Positions 40,554 to 52,000 of a stretch of 64,000 nucleotides of DNA are shown here, one piece after another; the stretch's first letter is position 1; every line of letters begins with the position of its first letter. The notes under the pieces were generated by a model that saw nothing but the letters and a program-made list of their open reading frames with translations, was not told the DNA's origin and did no database searches. Made by a program: the position numbers and the translations under genes. The stretch covers positions 1,583,542 to 1,647,541 of the forward strand of contig BSQZ01000078.1 in NCBI GenBank assembly GCA_033239005.1, given 5' to 3'. Origin of the DNA: Lamellibrachia satsuma (Eukaryota > Annelida > Polychaeta > Sabellida > Siboglinidae).

Positions 40554-41473
40554 CAAACATTCACACTAGTGTGCATCCAAAGTTTAACATTCACACCAGT
40601 GCGCATCCAAAGTTTAACATTCACACCAGTTCACATCCAAAGTTTAACATTCACACTAGTGCGCATCCAAAGTTTAACATTCACACCAGTGCGCATCCAA
40701 AGTTTAACATTCACACCAGTTCACATCCAAAGTTTAACATTCACACCAGTTCACATCCAAAGTTTAACATTCACACTAGTGCGCATCCAAAGTTTAACAT
40801 TCACACTAGTTCACATCCAAAGTTTAACATTCACACTAGTGCGCATCCAAAGTTTAACATTCACACTAGTTCACATCCAAAGTTTAACATTCACACTAGT
40901 GCGCATCCAAAGTTTAAAGTTTAACATTCACACTAGTGTACATCCAAAGTTTTAACATTCACACCAGTTCACATTCAAAGTTTAACATTCACACTAGTGC
41001 GCATCCAAAGTTTAACATTCACACCAGTTCACATCCAAAGTTTAACATTCACACTAGTGCGCATCCAAAGTTTAACATTCACACTAGTTCACATCCAAAG
41101 TTTAACATTCACACTAGTGCGCATCCAAAGTTTAACATTCACACTAGTTCACATCCAAAGTTTAACATTCACACTAGTGCGCATCCAAAGTTTAACATTC
41201 ACACTAGTTCACATCCAAAGTTTAACATTCACACTAGTGTGCATCCAAAGTTTAAAGTTTAACATTCACACTAGTGTACATCCAAAGTTTTAACATTCAC
41301 ACCAGTTCACATTCAAAGTTTAACATTCACACTAGTGCGCATCCAAAGTTTAACATTCACACCAGTTCACATCCAAAGTTTAACATTCACACTAGTGCGC
41401 ATCCAAAGTTTAACATTCACACTAGTTCACATCCAAAGTTTAACATTCACACTAGTGCGCATCCAAAGTTTAA
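40554..41473. repeat. 30-bp minisatellite, about 30 copies, with a 338-bp higher-order duplication
   Basis: AACATTCACACTAGTGCGCA followed by TCCAAAGTTT, 30-bp period. Units alternate between GTGCGCATCC and TTCACATCC forms, giving a 60-bp period. A distinctive junction (GTTTAAAGTTTAACATTC then CACTAGTGTACATCC and a five-T variant) occurs at about 40912 and again at about 41250, so a 338-bp block was duplicated. The CACTAGTG octamer in many units is a perfect palindrome. The ORFs of up to 134 codons are by-products. Confidence 0.97.
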
Positions 41474-42563
41474 AAAAATTTAAATAAATAATTATAATTT
41501 TAGACAGTGTTCACATACAAAATTTATTACTCATTTATTTATATCTGCCATTAAATCAGTTGCTTTGTAATGATTGCCGGAAATAGTTAACTAAGACTAA
41601 CGTTCAACCATACATTAAACAAACAACTGCTAAAAATCACCAATAAAGATGTGCAATAAATACAGCATTAACTGAAGCGAGCTGTTTTATGAATCTCATC
41701 AATAGCTACATGACCAGTCACTAAATCCACGCGATTTCTTCAAATCCTCAATCCGACGACCAGAGAATACCGAACCGTATTTTCATACGCATAACCATCA
41801 AAGCAATATTTCCACCACATGTCAAATCCTCGACATTTATTCCAATGCGAAAGCTAAAAACTAAATATGCGACCGTCCTTCCGACTCACTGGCATTTCAA
41901 CATATGCATCAGTGCGAAATTTCCCAGCTCAAAATACACCATAAAAACCTGCATTTCACTAAAACCTAAATAGCAGAAAATGCGTGCATAAAACCTGGCA
42001 ATAAATGCCAGGGGGAATGACTTATGCAACTGGGAACAGGAGGAGTCTAAACTGGGATTTTCTGACCTTACCGGGTCACACATGTCAAGCCGAATGACAA
42101 ATTGGCCAACGCAACAATTAATTAAACAGGTTAATAATTAATTATTCTTACAAGTTCAGCTGCTAACCAGTGTGTTGCACTGTCCACCCTGCCAGACCAT
42201 TATCTCATCTGATTGATGACAACTACAAACCTCAGGCAAAGGTCATGACTTCTGAGAAATGACGGATTTCAAACAGACCTGGATATTGTTTTTAATTACA
42301 ACACAGGCTTCCGTTAACATGCAAGTTAACAGAATGCGTAAAATGTCTGCACATGCACAGTGCATGCGCACACATATACCAGCACTTGGTTATTAAAATA
42401 AACAAATACTGTGTAGTGAAATTTCATTATTTCTTGGGACATTAAACAACATAAGTGTTTATTCAAAACAGTTGTTTAAAAAATAATCTCCGCAAAAAAA
42501 TTTACATTTAAAAATGTTGAAAATTACAGCATGTTGAATAATTTAGCATACAATGGAACTTAC

Positions 42564-42640
42564 CAATTGTTGACCTGTAATATCGTTAATCCCGTCTCCT
42601 GAGCTAACTGCTTCTTCTGCTCTTCTGAGGGATACGGATG
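42564..42640 (-). CDS. Meis: Meis homeodomain exon 2 (PYP loop, helix 2, start of helix 3)
   Basis: This 77-nt exon has acceptor CTTGCAG and donor GTAAGT. It encodes [20 protein letters not shown] and then LQVNN plus two bases of the Trp codon. The PYP triplet is the three-residue loop extension between helices 1 and 2 that defines the TALE superclass and creates the PBX-facing surface. The length of 77 nt and its phases (0 in, 2 out) agree with what I know of vertebrate Meis exons, so the split-homeodomain architecture looks ancestral. The one visible substitution from the common vertebrate sequence is Glu for Asp in the QxTGL stretch, which is conservative. Introns of 6.2 kb (upstream) and 18.5 kb (downstream) flank it. 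Confidence 0.97.
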
Positions 42641-45600
42641 CTGCAAGAAGATGAAAGCAAAACTAAACAAACATTTCACATTCTTGTGAGGATCATCAGA
42701 CTGGTGGTTGCAATATATTAATGTTAATAAATATTAATTTTAATAAATGTTCTTGTATTTTTGCTGTGGAACAGTAACAACAAAAAAGGTAACACTGACT
42801 GTGAAATACTAGGAAAAGATTAATATAATTCACACTCTTGTCATCAAGTAGATGTTTCAAAATATGAGTGCAACCATAACTGACAGGAACAATGACAATA
42901 GTGACAGATTTATTGATTAATCTTTTAGTTTTTGTTTGATGCAGTGATCATGTATATGTACAGATTTTTCACCAATATCTGATGTGAATGTAGACAGTGT
43001 TTAAATATTCTTGCAATAATATCCTAAGGGTTGTTTAGCATGCAAATATCAAATGATTTACACATATCATTATAAAAAAAAGTCAACATATAATTACGTT
43101 TAATTTATAATATGAAATAAATATGACTATACAGGCCCTGTACCTGGAAACGATCACAATATTTTCTGATTAGGCATGATGTTACACCCGAATTGTCATT
43201 ACCTAAATGTCAGCAGATAGGACTTGATGTTATTGCGCTGTGATGTCACACTCCCAAATGTCAGTGAATGCATTTTTGCAACTGGGCTGATGAAATAGGA
43301 CTTATTAATTCAAAATAAAACTACAAGCAGACAAATAACCTAAAGTCCAGCACTACTGCATGATTAGCAAGGATATGTGTGTTTAATGCTTTACCTAACC
43401 TTTAAGAAACAAACTACAGCTTCAACCGATGACACACAGCTTGATGTTCCACTGACATAGTATATCTAAAAACAACATCGTAATGAGAAGATAACTGCAT
43501 TTAAGGCAATGTCAGACGTCGGCTGGACGCTGCTTCACGTCTGTGGTGAGACAGTCCACAGCACAACAGGCAGTTAGGGTTGATTTGTAGGCAAGAAAAC
43601 TGAAACTGTTACAGTGTAAGCCAGAGAAATATCAGTCCCCACAGAGGGCTTGAATACACATCTATCCCAAGTGCACACTAGGGGAAACACCCATGGGAAA
43701 CTTGTCCCATGTAAAGGAAAACATTGCAGGTTTATCAATCACACTGTTACACCATTATGTTGATGTAGTTGTTGATAGTGCAAAGTTTTCTGCTTGCATT
43801 TCAGCATTGTCTTCTATACAATCTTCTGCATAATCTCTTGAACACGTCTTCATAACTGTTCTTCTACATAACCACCAGTGTCTCTAGTATTTTAGCATTT
43901 CTTCATTCTTGTGAACTGTGAGATATCCTTCAACATAGCCTTCTGTGTGGATGCCAAACTTCTCCACGATTTTATTACTTAATAAATTCTTCATGTTCTT
44001 GAAGGATATTTTAACCATATTCCTTCTGAAGACTCAATGCCAAAGTGCATCCTACCGAGGAAACCCAACCTTGCCCACCCAAACCCGTTCTGATGGACAT
44101 TTGTGGCTGTCTGACAGAAGTACCAACACATATAAACATAACATAAGGAGTCCTACAAGCCCAGCAATCAACATGACAAGTTGCAACATGCAAGTGTCAC
44201 ATCAAATGGAGATCCTCAGCCTCCCAGAAGAGACAGCCAGCAGTGGCAGTGGACCAAGGCCTGTTACAGCCCACGGGGCCCCAATTGACACAATTTATCA
44301 ACAACACTGATCTGACAGGACTTGGCGGAACCTGTGACATGACAACTAAGACTATCCACAAGATCTGACCCCAGGTTGTAACTAGCCAACACTGCCTCTC
44401 TTATGATTCCGGCAGCTAACATGACATGTTTGAAATATTAATTAGCAGGTGCCATGTGGACCACAAGGTGTGCATCAGGGTGTTTAGAGGGCCTTGCTAT
44501 CAGTGGTGTATCTGTGTCAGTCAGACCCCTCCCTCACTAGTTCCTGGTTGCTTTCTTTATCAACCACACGGATCTCTTTCAAGAATGCAATGATAGCAGT
44601 TGGCATTTACCAATGTTGTCAGGTTGTCAGTGGCCAACAGACTCCAGCTAACTTGTCACAATAAACAAGCAATGGGCAAACCTGCAATGCCTCTACTGCT
44701 GCTGCCTGCTGTAAGGAATATCTTCCACTATAGTGTATATTGGTCATTCTATGTCACAATATAGGGCCTTCTATAGATACAGTATGCATGTAAATGCTTA
44801 ACCCTTTTGCAGATGTGCTCAGATATAGCCACTTGGTAATTGGAGAAGTTACGAAATTCTGAGACACAAATGTTTTGACCATTTATTCATTTTATACGGA
44901 ATGTTCCATATTTTACATCTTCTAACAGACAATTTTAAACATACACCTGCCAGCCAAAGTCTAAACAGTTCAATACCACATTAGCACAGCTAGTGCAAAG
45001 CCCCAGTAATTTAACATAAATTTTCTCCTAATGATTTCGTTAAAATAGTTGTCAAGTTTAAGGGTGTGTCAAACATGCAGGACCTGATCACTTGTGTTTC
45101 TATTCTAAGTGGTTCCCTGTACTGGATAGTAACAAAGGTAATGCCATTGTCTGGCACTGCTTGTCTCTGCCAATTAACTGGACAGGCCATAATGACACCC
45201 CAGGGAAGTTGATGCTCATAAATCCAGCCTTTCTACCTGGACATGGTCAGTCTGGACAACACCTGATTAATTGTTGCAATCACAGCTGGCCAGACCAGGA
45301 AGTTGACCAATGGAGAAATAATAACAGTTGTTTATTTGTGCTGCTAAATTACCCTGGTATTCCCCTGGTTTTCTCCTCAGGGACCCTGGAATGGTATTCT
45401 GCCCTTGCTAGTCATGGGCCTAAGTTAGCAACCATTAGTAGCTGGCTCTATTTACCTACCCACATTCTAACAAATGTCTCTGACCAGCCTGCAAGAACTC
45501 AAATGGCCATCCTTCCGCACAACAAGTAAACAATGGGACCAGAAGATGGTTAAGGAGATCAGGGAAGCTGGCAACCCTAAACATAGTAGCACTTTCCCAC

Positions 45601-45983
45601 GGCTACTGTGATTAATTCCACATCTGGTCTGCCATTGGGTGTAGGCCCAGCAAGGCTATTCCCTGGCTCTATAGGTTGCAGCCTTCTGCATGTGGGAATT
45701 GTAAAAAAACAGTTTCTTTTCTGCAAAAGCAATCTGGCTAAGAGAAACAAATGCTAAGTATGCATTGCAGCTGCTCAGTACAAAGAAACTCGTTATGTTT
45801 CTTTGCAATATTATCATCGCAAAACATCAAAAGCTGGGTTCAATCTCAGCAAAATATTCTTTTAGTTGGTTTGACTAAAATATGAATTATATCATAGCAA
45901 ATTTGCCTTAATTTTTGTAAGCTGCGGCAGCAATAAATAGCTAAGTTTTGTGAGTTATGACAGGCTTGAGGGGTCTTTGTTAA

Positions 45984-46541
45984 TAGGTAAATTATGCATT
46001 GTAATGTCACTTAGATTACCATCAAATCAGAAATTTTACCATATTTTGCTTAAATAAATATTGTGTTATATAATCGACAAATTTTTTCTTAGTCAAAATG
46101 ACAGACAACAAATTATTTGACCAAATCAACTAATTATGTTTATGGTGAAAGATAAATACAATATAAAAAAGTGGACAATCAGAGTGATTCTCAAGGCAAC
46201 TTTTAATTTAAGATAAGGGTAAGAAAATTTGAATATATTGGTATATGCACGTTTTTAGGAAGACAATTAAGTGTACCTGAACATATGTAAAAGAACTTTA
46301 TTTGCAAGAAACATTTTAAAATTGTAGTTTAAGTAATATGTCCAATCGCTTTAGTAAGAGAGCACGAGGATAACTTGCAAGTTTGAACAGCCATATATTA
46401 TAGTATATCAAATAATTTGTTGTCTGTCATTTTGACTAAGAAATCTGTTGATTATATAACTAAACATTTATTAAGCAAAAGATGTTTAAATTTCTGATTT
46501 TATAGTAATCTAGGTGACATAACAAATGCATAATTTACCTT
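45984..46541. mobile_element. Foldback element or inverted pair of a 135-bp repeat
   Basis: The left arm (45984-46118) and right arm (46408-46541) are inverted repeats of about 135 bp and, by eye, more than 80% identical. Outer ends read AGGTAAATTATGCAT / ATGCATAATTTACCT, and inner ends carry TAGTCAAAATGACAGACAAC / GTTGTCTGTCATTTTGACTA. The 290-bp spacer includes the start of a family A copy whose remainder continues beyond the right arm. I could not identify a convincing target-site duplication. It may be one MITE/foldback or two separate inverted insertions. Confidence 0.8.
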
Positions 46542-46885
46542 TTTACATAAATGAAATAAATTTGGACTCTCAATAAGCCAATGGCTTCCTTGTCCACTTG
46601 CCATCTGGGCCTTTGCCTTGGATGGCAATCTTGTTAAATCCTGTTAAAATATAGTCAAACAGGTTTGCTATTAAAAAAAATTATTTCACCAGATACAGTA
46701 AAAATAATTTAATAGTTTAAATAATGATTTCACCAAAACTATTGGAAATTTGAACAAATGAGCTAGCATGTCAAAATGTATACCAGATAGGTTAAATTTT
46801 TTGAGATATTATTCTGAAACGAGACGATGTGTTAAAAAATTAACTGAGGAGGAAACTCGAATTATAAATTGAGGAAGGACTTTTA
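46320..46885 (+). repeat. Family A dispersed repeat, interrupted
   Basis: The 5' part (TTAAGTAATATGTCCAAT, GATAACTTGCAAGTTTGAAC, AGCCATATATTATAG) ends at about 46407 where the foldback arm begins. The 3' part resumes after about 46660 (AATTATTTCACCAGAT, TGATTTCACCAAAACTATTG, GAGCTAGCATGTCAAAATGT, TATTCTGAAACGAGACGATG) and ends GAGGAAGGACTTTTAA at 46887. Confidence 0.75.
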
Positions 46886-47514
46886 AAGGTTGACCAAATA
46901 GGCAACCACGTAGTAAGCGCAATCATTATAAAGGGGTCAACTGGGCAAGGATGACCAGCCTTGCCAGACCAATGACCTGCTGCTGGTCAGTCATTAGTGA
47001 CTCTAATCCCCAGACTAAGGGCAGATGGTCAATCTAGAACTGATCATTTGTTGGTTCAAGGTGGACAGAAGGTGGGGCAGGGTGACCACTAAGCAGGGAG
47101 ATTACCAGGTCACTTGACCACAGTGTATAGCATCCAGTAATTATCAGAATTACCAGCATTAAAAAAATTACATTTGATAATTATGATAATTATTTATTAT
47201 AATCCACAAACTGGATTTAATTAAATTAAGTGATTCTGGATACTGCTTTATGATTAAACCAATAGTCATAGTGAGAGGTTTAGCCAATTTAAGTACCAAT
47301 AAACGAACAACCAATCAAATTAACAGAGTCAAACATAACCATTTTATATAATAAATACCCTTAACACCCCATTTAAATTTTTTTCCTAGTTCAGTTAGAC
47401 TTAAAATATCTGCAAGTATAATTAAAATGTTTAAAACTCATAAACATATTTTACAGCTCCTTAATAAATTTAATTTGTTTGTTGTTTTATTTTAGAGTTA
47501 CCCGGTAATCATTT

Positions 47515-48010
47515 CATGAAAAGTAAAACCTACGTAGCATCCACTATGGTTCTCCTCCACTACGACACGCAAACTTGTTCGAACAAATTTGTTATTTAGT
47601 TTTGGTGAAATCATTGGACAAACTATTAAATTATTACATCAAATTTGAGGGAAAGGGGCAAATATAATTCCGCCTTTGCATACTATAACATAAGACTATT
47701 GTTACCCAATCAAACGATCAAGGTAAATTCTTTCGATGATTTTCACAAAAGTACGCACTGTTATAATTTTCACAAAAGTACGCACTGTTATAATTTTCAC
47801 AAAAGTACGCACTGTTATAATTTTCACAAAAGTACGCACTGTTATAATTTTCACAAAAAGTACGCACTGTTATAATTTTCACAAAAGTATGCACTGTTAT
47901 AATTTTTTATCCACTCCGAATATTACTTAAACTGTTCACACACTACAGATTTGAACACCAACGAACCTGATTTGCGATGGGCTAAATCAGTCGAGGAGAG
48001 AGCTTCAAGG
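47515..48010 (-). repeat. Family A dispersed repeat, inverted, with internal minisatellite
   Basis: Read on the minus strand: GATTTAGCCCATCGCAAATC, AGGTTCGTTGGTGTTCAAAT, AGTTTAAGTAATATT, the 27-bp array, AATCATCGAAAGAATTTACC, GTTTGTCCAATGATTTCACC and then AACAAGTTTGCGTGTCGTAG-TGGA. The last block contains the same GCGTGTCGTAGTGGA string as units of the 26-bp array at 1930-3246. Confidence 0.8.
47740..47902. repeat. 27-bp minisatellite inside family A, 6 copies
   Basis: TTTTCACAAAAGTACGCACT-GTTATAA units start at 47740, 47767, 47794 and 47821, and then continue with one extra A. The single-copy counterpart in the 22.5-kb family member is GATTTTAACAACAGTATGCA. Confidence 0.95.
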
Positions 48011-48853
48011 ATGTGCAACCAAACAGGGCGCAACAAAATGTCAAATTTCTCCATTTCCTTTTCACTGAAATTCTATAGCTTTTGACACCCTAACTTTCCA
48101 CACACCCTATACTCTGGCCGTAGAATCACAAACAGCTGGTCATTCACTTTTCAGGGGTAACCATTACACTGTGGGCAGGGGGGGGTGCTTATTTCTCACT
48201 GTCTCTACCCAAGATTCACACTAGGTTCTTCTACCGCTGTGGCTGTCATAAACCACGCATTTTGAACCGTAGAAACTCAAAATCCTCTCTTTCCATGTCT
48301 CTCATCAATCAATTATTGCCTTCAATTTGGTGCCAGGACCTATTAAAATCTGTGCACTGGACCATTATGTGGACAGTCCCAGGTCAATTCAACAGTAATC
48401 CCTTGCTGCTCTTTTCTCAATTATATTGCCTAGTTTTCTCTCCACTGGGCCACTTGGCCTGTGACTTTAGACCATGTCCTGAGGCCCTACTGGCAAGGCT
48501 CTCAAAGGAACTCATCAGAAACCAAATTCTCTCCTGGCACACAACTACATAAAGGATAGTTGGTGGGGTAGATGGTAGGTGCGGGGAGTGGACAACAGCC
48601 TGTTTAGTGGTCAGAAATCATGTCCGCTATTATACATAAATGTGGAGCTTCAAAATGAAATCGTTTGCATGTTGAAGCGATCTGTAAAAAGTGTATTTTG
48701 ATGGGAATGTGATTTTACAAAGTTACCATTTGAGCAGCAATTAAATTATCAGTTCCATCGAGCGTAGCATTTGAAAGCCAAACATGCATGCACACACCAC
48801 TCAACAACAGGCAGTGACTGTGTACAGTGTGAGAAGATATAACTTTGACTCAC

Positions 48854-49005
48854 TGTTAAATGCTGGAAGAGCCATGCTCGCATTATATTCGTCGCTACTT
48901 TCGGGAATATGCCCCGCTTCTTCTGCCGTTTTTGTGATCCCGGCGTTTCCGAGTCCTCATCCGCCGTTCCTTCCCCCGAGCCAATGCTATTGTCTAAAAC
49001 GTCAC
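48854..49005 (-). CDS. Meis: Meis/homothorax homeobox gene, exon with acidic linker and homeodomain start
   Basis: This is an internal exon of 152 nt. The acceptor is a pyrimidine-rich run ending in TAG just above 49005, and the donor GTGAGT lies at 48853 and below. It starts with the last two bases of a Gly codon and then encodes [20 protein letters not shown] followed by [20 protein letters not shown] and [10 protein letters not shown]. The acidic/serine linker followed by [23 protein letters not shown] is the signature N-terminal arm, helix 1 and start of the loop of the Meis class of TALE homeodomains. Meis proteins bind TGACAG-type sites as partners of PBX/Exd and HOX proteins in the nucleus. 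The exon ends in phase 0 directly before the HPYP loop, the same break point as in vertebrate Meis genes. Prep/Pknox and TGIF are alternatives, but the linker and the downstream exons fit Meis. Confidence 0.96.
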
Positions 49006-52000
49006 CTACAGAAAGACGAAATACCATCATTATTATACAGATACAATTATTACACAGACGTGATACAAACATTTCGAATGCACAAATAATATGGGGGGGG
49101 GACTAAATTTATAGCATAGTTTTATATGTCTCCACAGTGTCCATGGATAGACTCTAGATTTTTGGTAATGATAATAAAGCAACAAACCAGAAACACAAAG
49201 CATGGTATGAACAATACGGATGCTCAAAAGTCATAATCAGAGCGAATGACCTCAAAGGATTTAGGGTAGAAATGCAATTTCGAAACAAAAATATGTCTTC
49301 TGTTTTTTGTAGTAGATATAGTTTCAGATGATTTAAAAGTGACAGGAATTGATAAAAATGTTGGGCGCAGCTACAGAGAAAGTGCACTTGCCCAGGTCAA
49401 GCTTAGTTTTAGAACAAAAAGCTGTATTCGTCTTATTGTTTCTTTTAAGTTTCGACAAACAAGTTATTAGGTCAGTTATAAGGTTATTAATTATATTCAA
49501 CATGTTTATGTTCACACATTAACCAACATTGCTCCCACAGGTGTCACATGAAATATTATACACTTATTTATGTATTTCCGAGGTGCCGATTGCAATATTA
49601 AGTTCTGTAAACTGTTGTAAATCATGTGTCGTGATGCAGGCTTGTCTGGATTATATTTCATCAACGACCTGACAAGCTCTCAGTAGAAACTGAATTTGAG
49701 GCATTTATGGATATTATCATACATTACTACACTTTTTTATGAACATGCATGCACATTACTAATTAACTGCACTATTACTGCAACACGTGATGATAACTTA
49801 GCCCATCAGTGCTGACATGATAAATACCACAGAACACAGGCTATAAATTTTACCTTTCCAAAAGTGTTTTTACTAAAGTGGCAAGATAACTACAAAGCAA
49901 AACAGAAAATGTAACCAGGTTGGTTGTTTTATCGATCATCACATATCGCACAAATGTGTATAGACATCCTGCCTAAAACTATTCTGAACTGCCCTGCCCA
50001 TAAATATTATACACACCCTCAGTAAATTCCTTTCAAAACCCCAGAAGCCAATTTCTTTGTGTTAACATGGTATAAATGAATATGGTATTTGACAGCTCAG
50101 GAAACCACCACAGCCACGGTGGTGTTTGCCAATAGGCCCATTCACGTTACAATAACTCGCATTTGAAAAGGCATAGAGATTCAACAACATTCAACGATAC
50201 GACGGGATAGCTCTAAAGTACTCGAAACGGCTTGACTTTATTCAACGAGCTGGCGACAACAGTCATGAGGCGACTGTTTGCCCGACTGCGCTGGTATGTT
50301 TTACTCAGCCCATTCACATCATATTTGCATAATTTAAACAGCGCAGCTGACAACAGCAACGGCATAAGCAGTAGTTTCAACAGACGATAATCCACTTACT
50401 GGCAACATAAATGCCACAAGAATTCAACAGTGTTGTCCAGTTTAAGGACTAGATATTAAATCCCTCAGTCTGTCTGATCGATCGGCTCTTGACCAATTCC
50501 TTATGACCACTCAGTGGCTGTCTGTATATAAACACCCAGGTACGCCGTGCTAAGGTAAGCCCATGGACAAAGACGCAATACATTTCTCACTCAGGTCATT
50601 ACCAATACATCCACGTCAGTGCTACCTAAGAACATGTAATGGAATCACAACCTGCATTGCTCATGATATTTTTACTTCAAGTGCATCGAATAACAACCCT
50701 TAAACATGCATAAATTTGTCCACAACGAGAACGTAGCACCGAATACAAGCTGTGCAGGCAAATATATTTAGCTCCTAAGGATGTTGTGCAACATTCCCAT
50801 GAACCTGGCCATGTTTACTACGAATATTCCGCATATCATTTTCATAATGGTGCTGTTAGTGTGGTGGAAGTAATGTGCATGATTTGTTGAACAACAGAGT
50901 GATGAAAAATTAATGCATCACATCTGTAAGGAGTTCCTTTTATGGCCAACAACCCCTCAAATTTCACTTGCAAGCAATCATTCTAAAGCTAATATTTACC
51001 TCCATTACTGGCAGGGGTCAAAGGGCAAACATGTTTGTACTTTTAATATTTTAGCACATTGTTCGGTGTACACAAATTATATTGTTACAAATGTACCAGT
51101 AAATTTTTTTCATTTCTCTTTCATGCAGAATAAGACTGTAACATTTAATCAATTAACTAATGAAAAATATATTATTAGAATTTTACTATTAAATCCCCTT
51201 TCCGCTTGAACAAAACCATTCCTTTGTGGTAAATCATGTGTTTTATTGCTTACTCGCGGATATAATTCAATACAAAACATGGAACAGCTAAAAGATAATA
51301 ATGACGGGACATAAAAGGGGTAAACATAACAATAAATGAAGGGTTATCAGATTAGCTTTATGCCACTTTGTGTTGTGACTTGAATATGAAGAGGGGTTAA
51401 ACATGCACTTCTTCATGACTGCGCCCTGTGGCTTACAATATCTACACTGCACCCCTCTGAGGGTAAACCGCTGGTGGGATGGTTAAACCCAACCCACACA
51501 GAATACCACCAGGCGGGAAACAGGTGTGACTTGTGAAAAGACATAATGAAAGTGGAAGAAAATCCCATCTCACGGTAGAGTGGAATCATGTGGAATGGCA
51601 ACAGGGACCAACAACCCTATTCTTCTGCTAATACGTTAACGCGCATTACCACTGATAAAAAACATCACCCCCAAGTTTACAGGAGAAACTTAGTACTCAT
51701 TGTCACATTAAAGAACGCTCTCAATGAGACAGACGTATGTTGGCACAATGGCTCAGTACTAATATCACATTTTGTGCACCGTTTACATACAAAGACTACG
51801 AAATGTTAGTTAATTGTATGAAATCACAGACTAGTTATCAGTTATGAATGCCGACTATCTGCCATCTCCCCACTATGTTCGGTATAACGCCAGTGATCCT
51901 AATGTACGGATGATAACATTTCTCTTGAGCAACAATAGCGGCAGCGGAAATTTAAACAAATCCACGGGATACTCGCGCTAATCTTTTCATCCTCCTCCAG

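Larger units (their letters stand above)
24106..42563 (-). other. Meis: Meis intron inside the homeodomain (exons 2 to 3)
   Basis: This is an 18.5-kb intron that interrupts the Trp codon of the recognition helix. The ends are GTAAGT (42563 side) and TTTGCAG (24106 side). It contains seven or more minisatellites (26084, 27690, 28456, 32389, 35575 and 40554, plus CGCA microsatellites at 30842 and 36759), two family A repeats (33607 and 34243), a B-type dispersed repeat (25772) and candidate regulatory blocks (25190-25500, 31380-31480, 37130-37500). No coding exon is seen within it. Confidence 0.9.
42641..48853 (-). other. Meis: Meis intron between homeodomain exons 1 and 2
   Basis: This 6.2-kb intron has canonical ends (GTGAGT at the 48853 side, GCAG at the 42641 side). 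It contains the foldback structure at 45984-46541, two family A repeats (46320-46885, 47515-48010) and the 27-bp minisatellite inside the second of them. The remainder is unique-looking AT-rich sequence. An ORF of 145 codons at 45092-45529 has no recognisable similarity and I do not call it. Confidence 0.9.

Noticed and set aside
40551..41483. Plus-strand ORFs with HPKFNIHTSA and SLTFTLVRIQ repeats
   Set aside because: They are in-frame translations of a 30-bp minisatellite, with several frames open simultaneously.
45830..45850. Possible tRNA B box (GGGTTCAATCTC)
   Set aside because: It lacks the terminal C of the B-box consensus, and no cloverleaf or A box could be placed at the right distance upstream.
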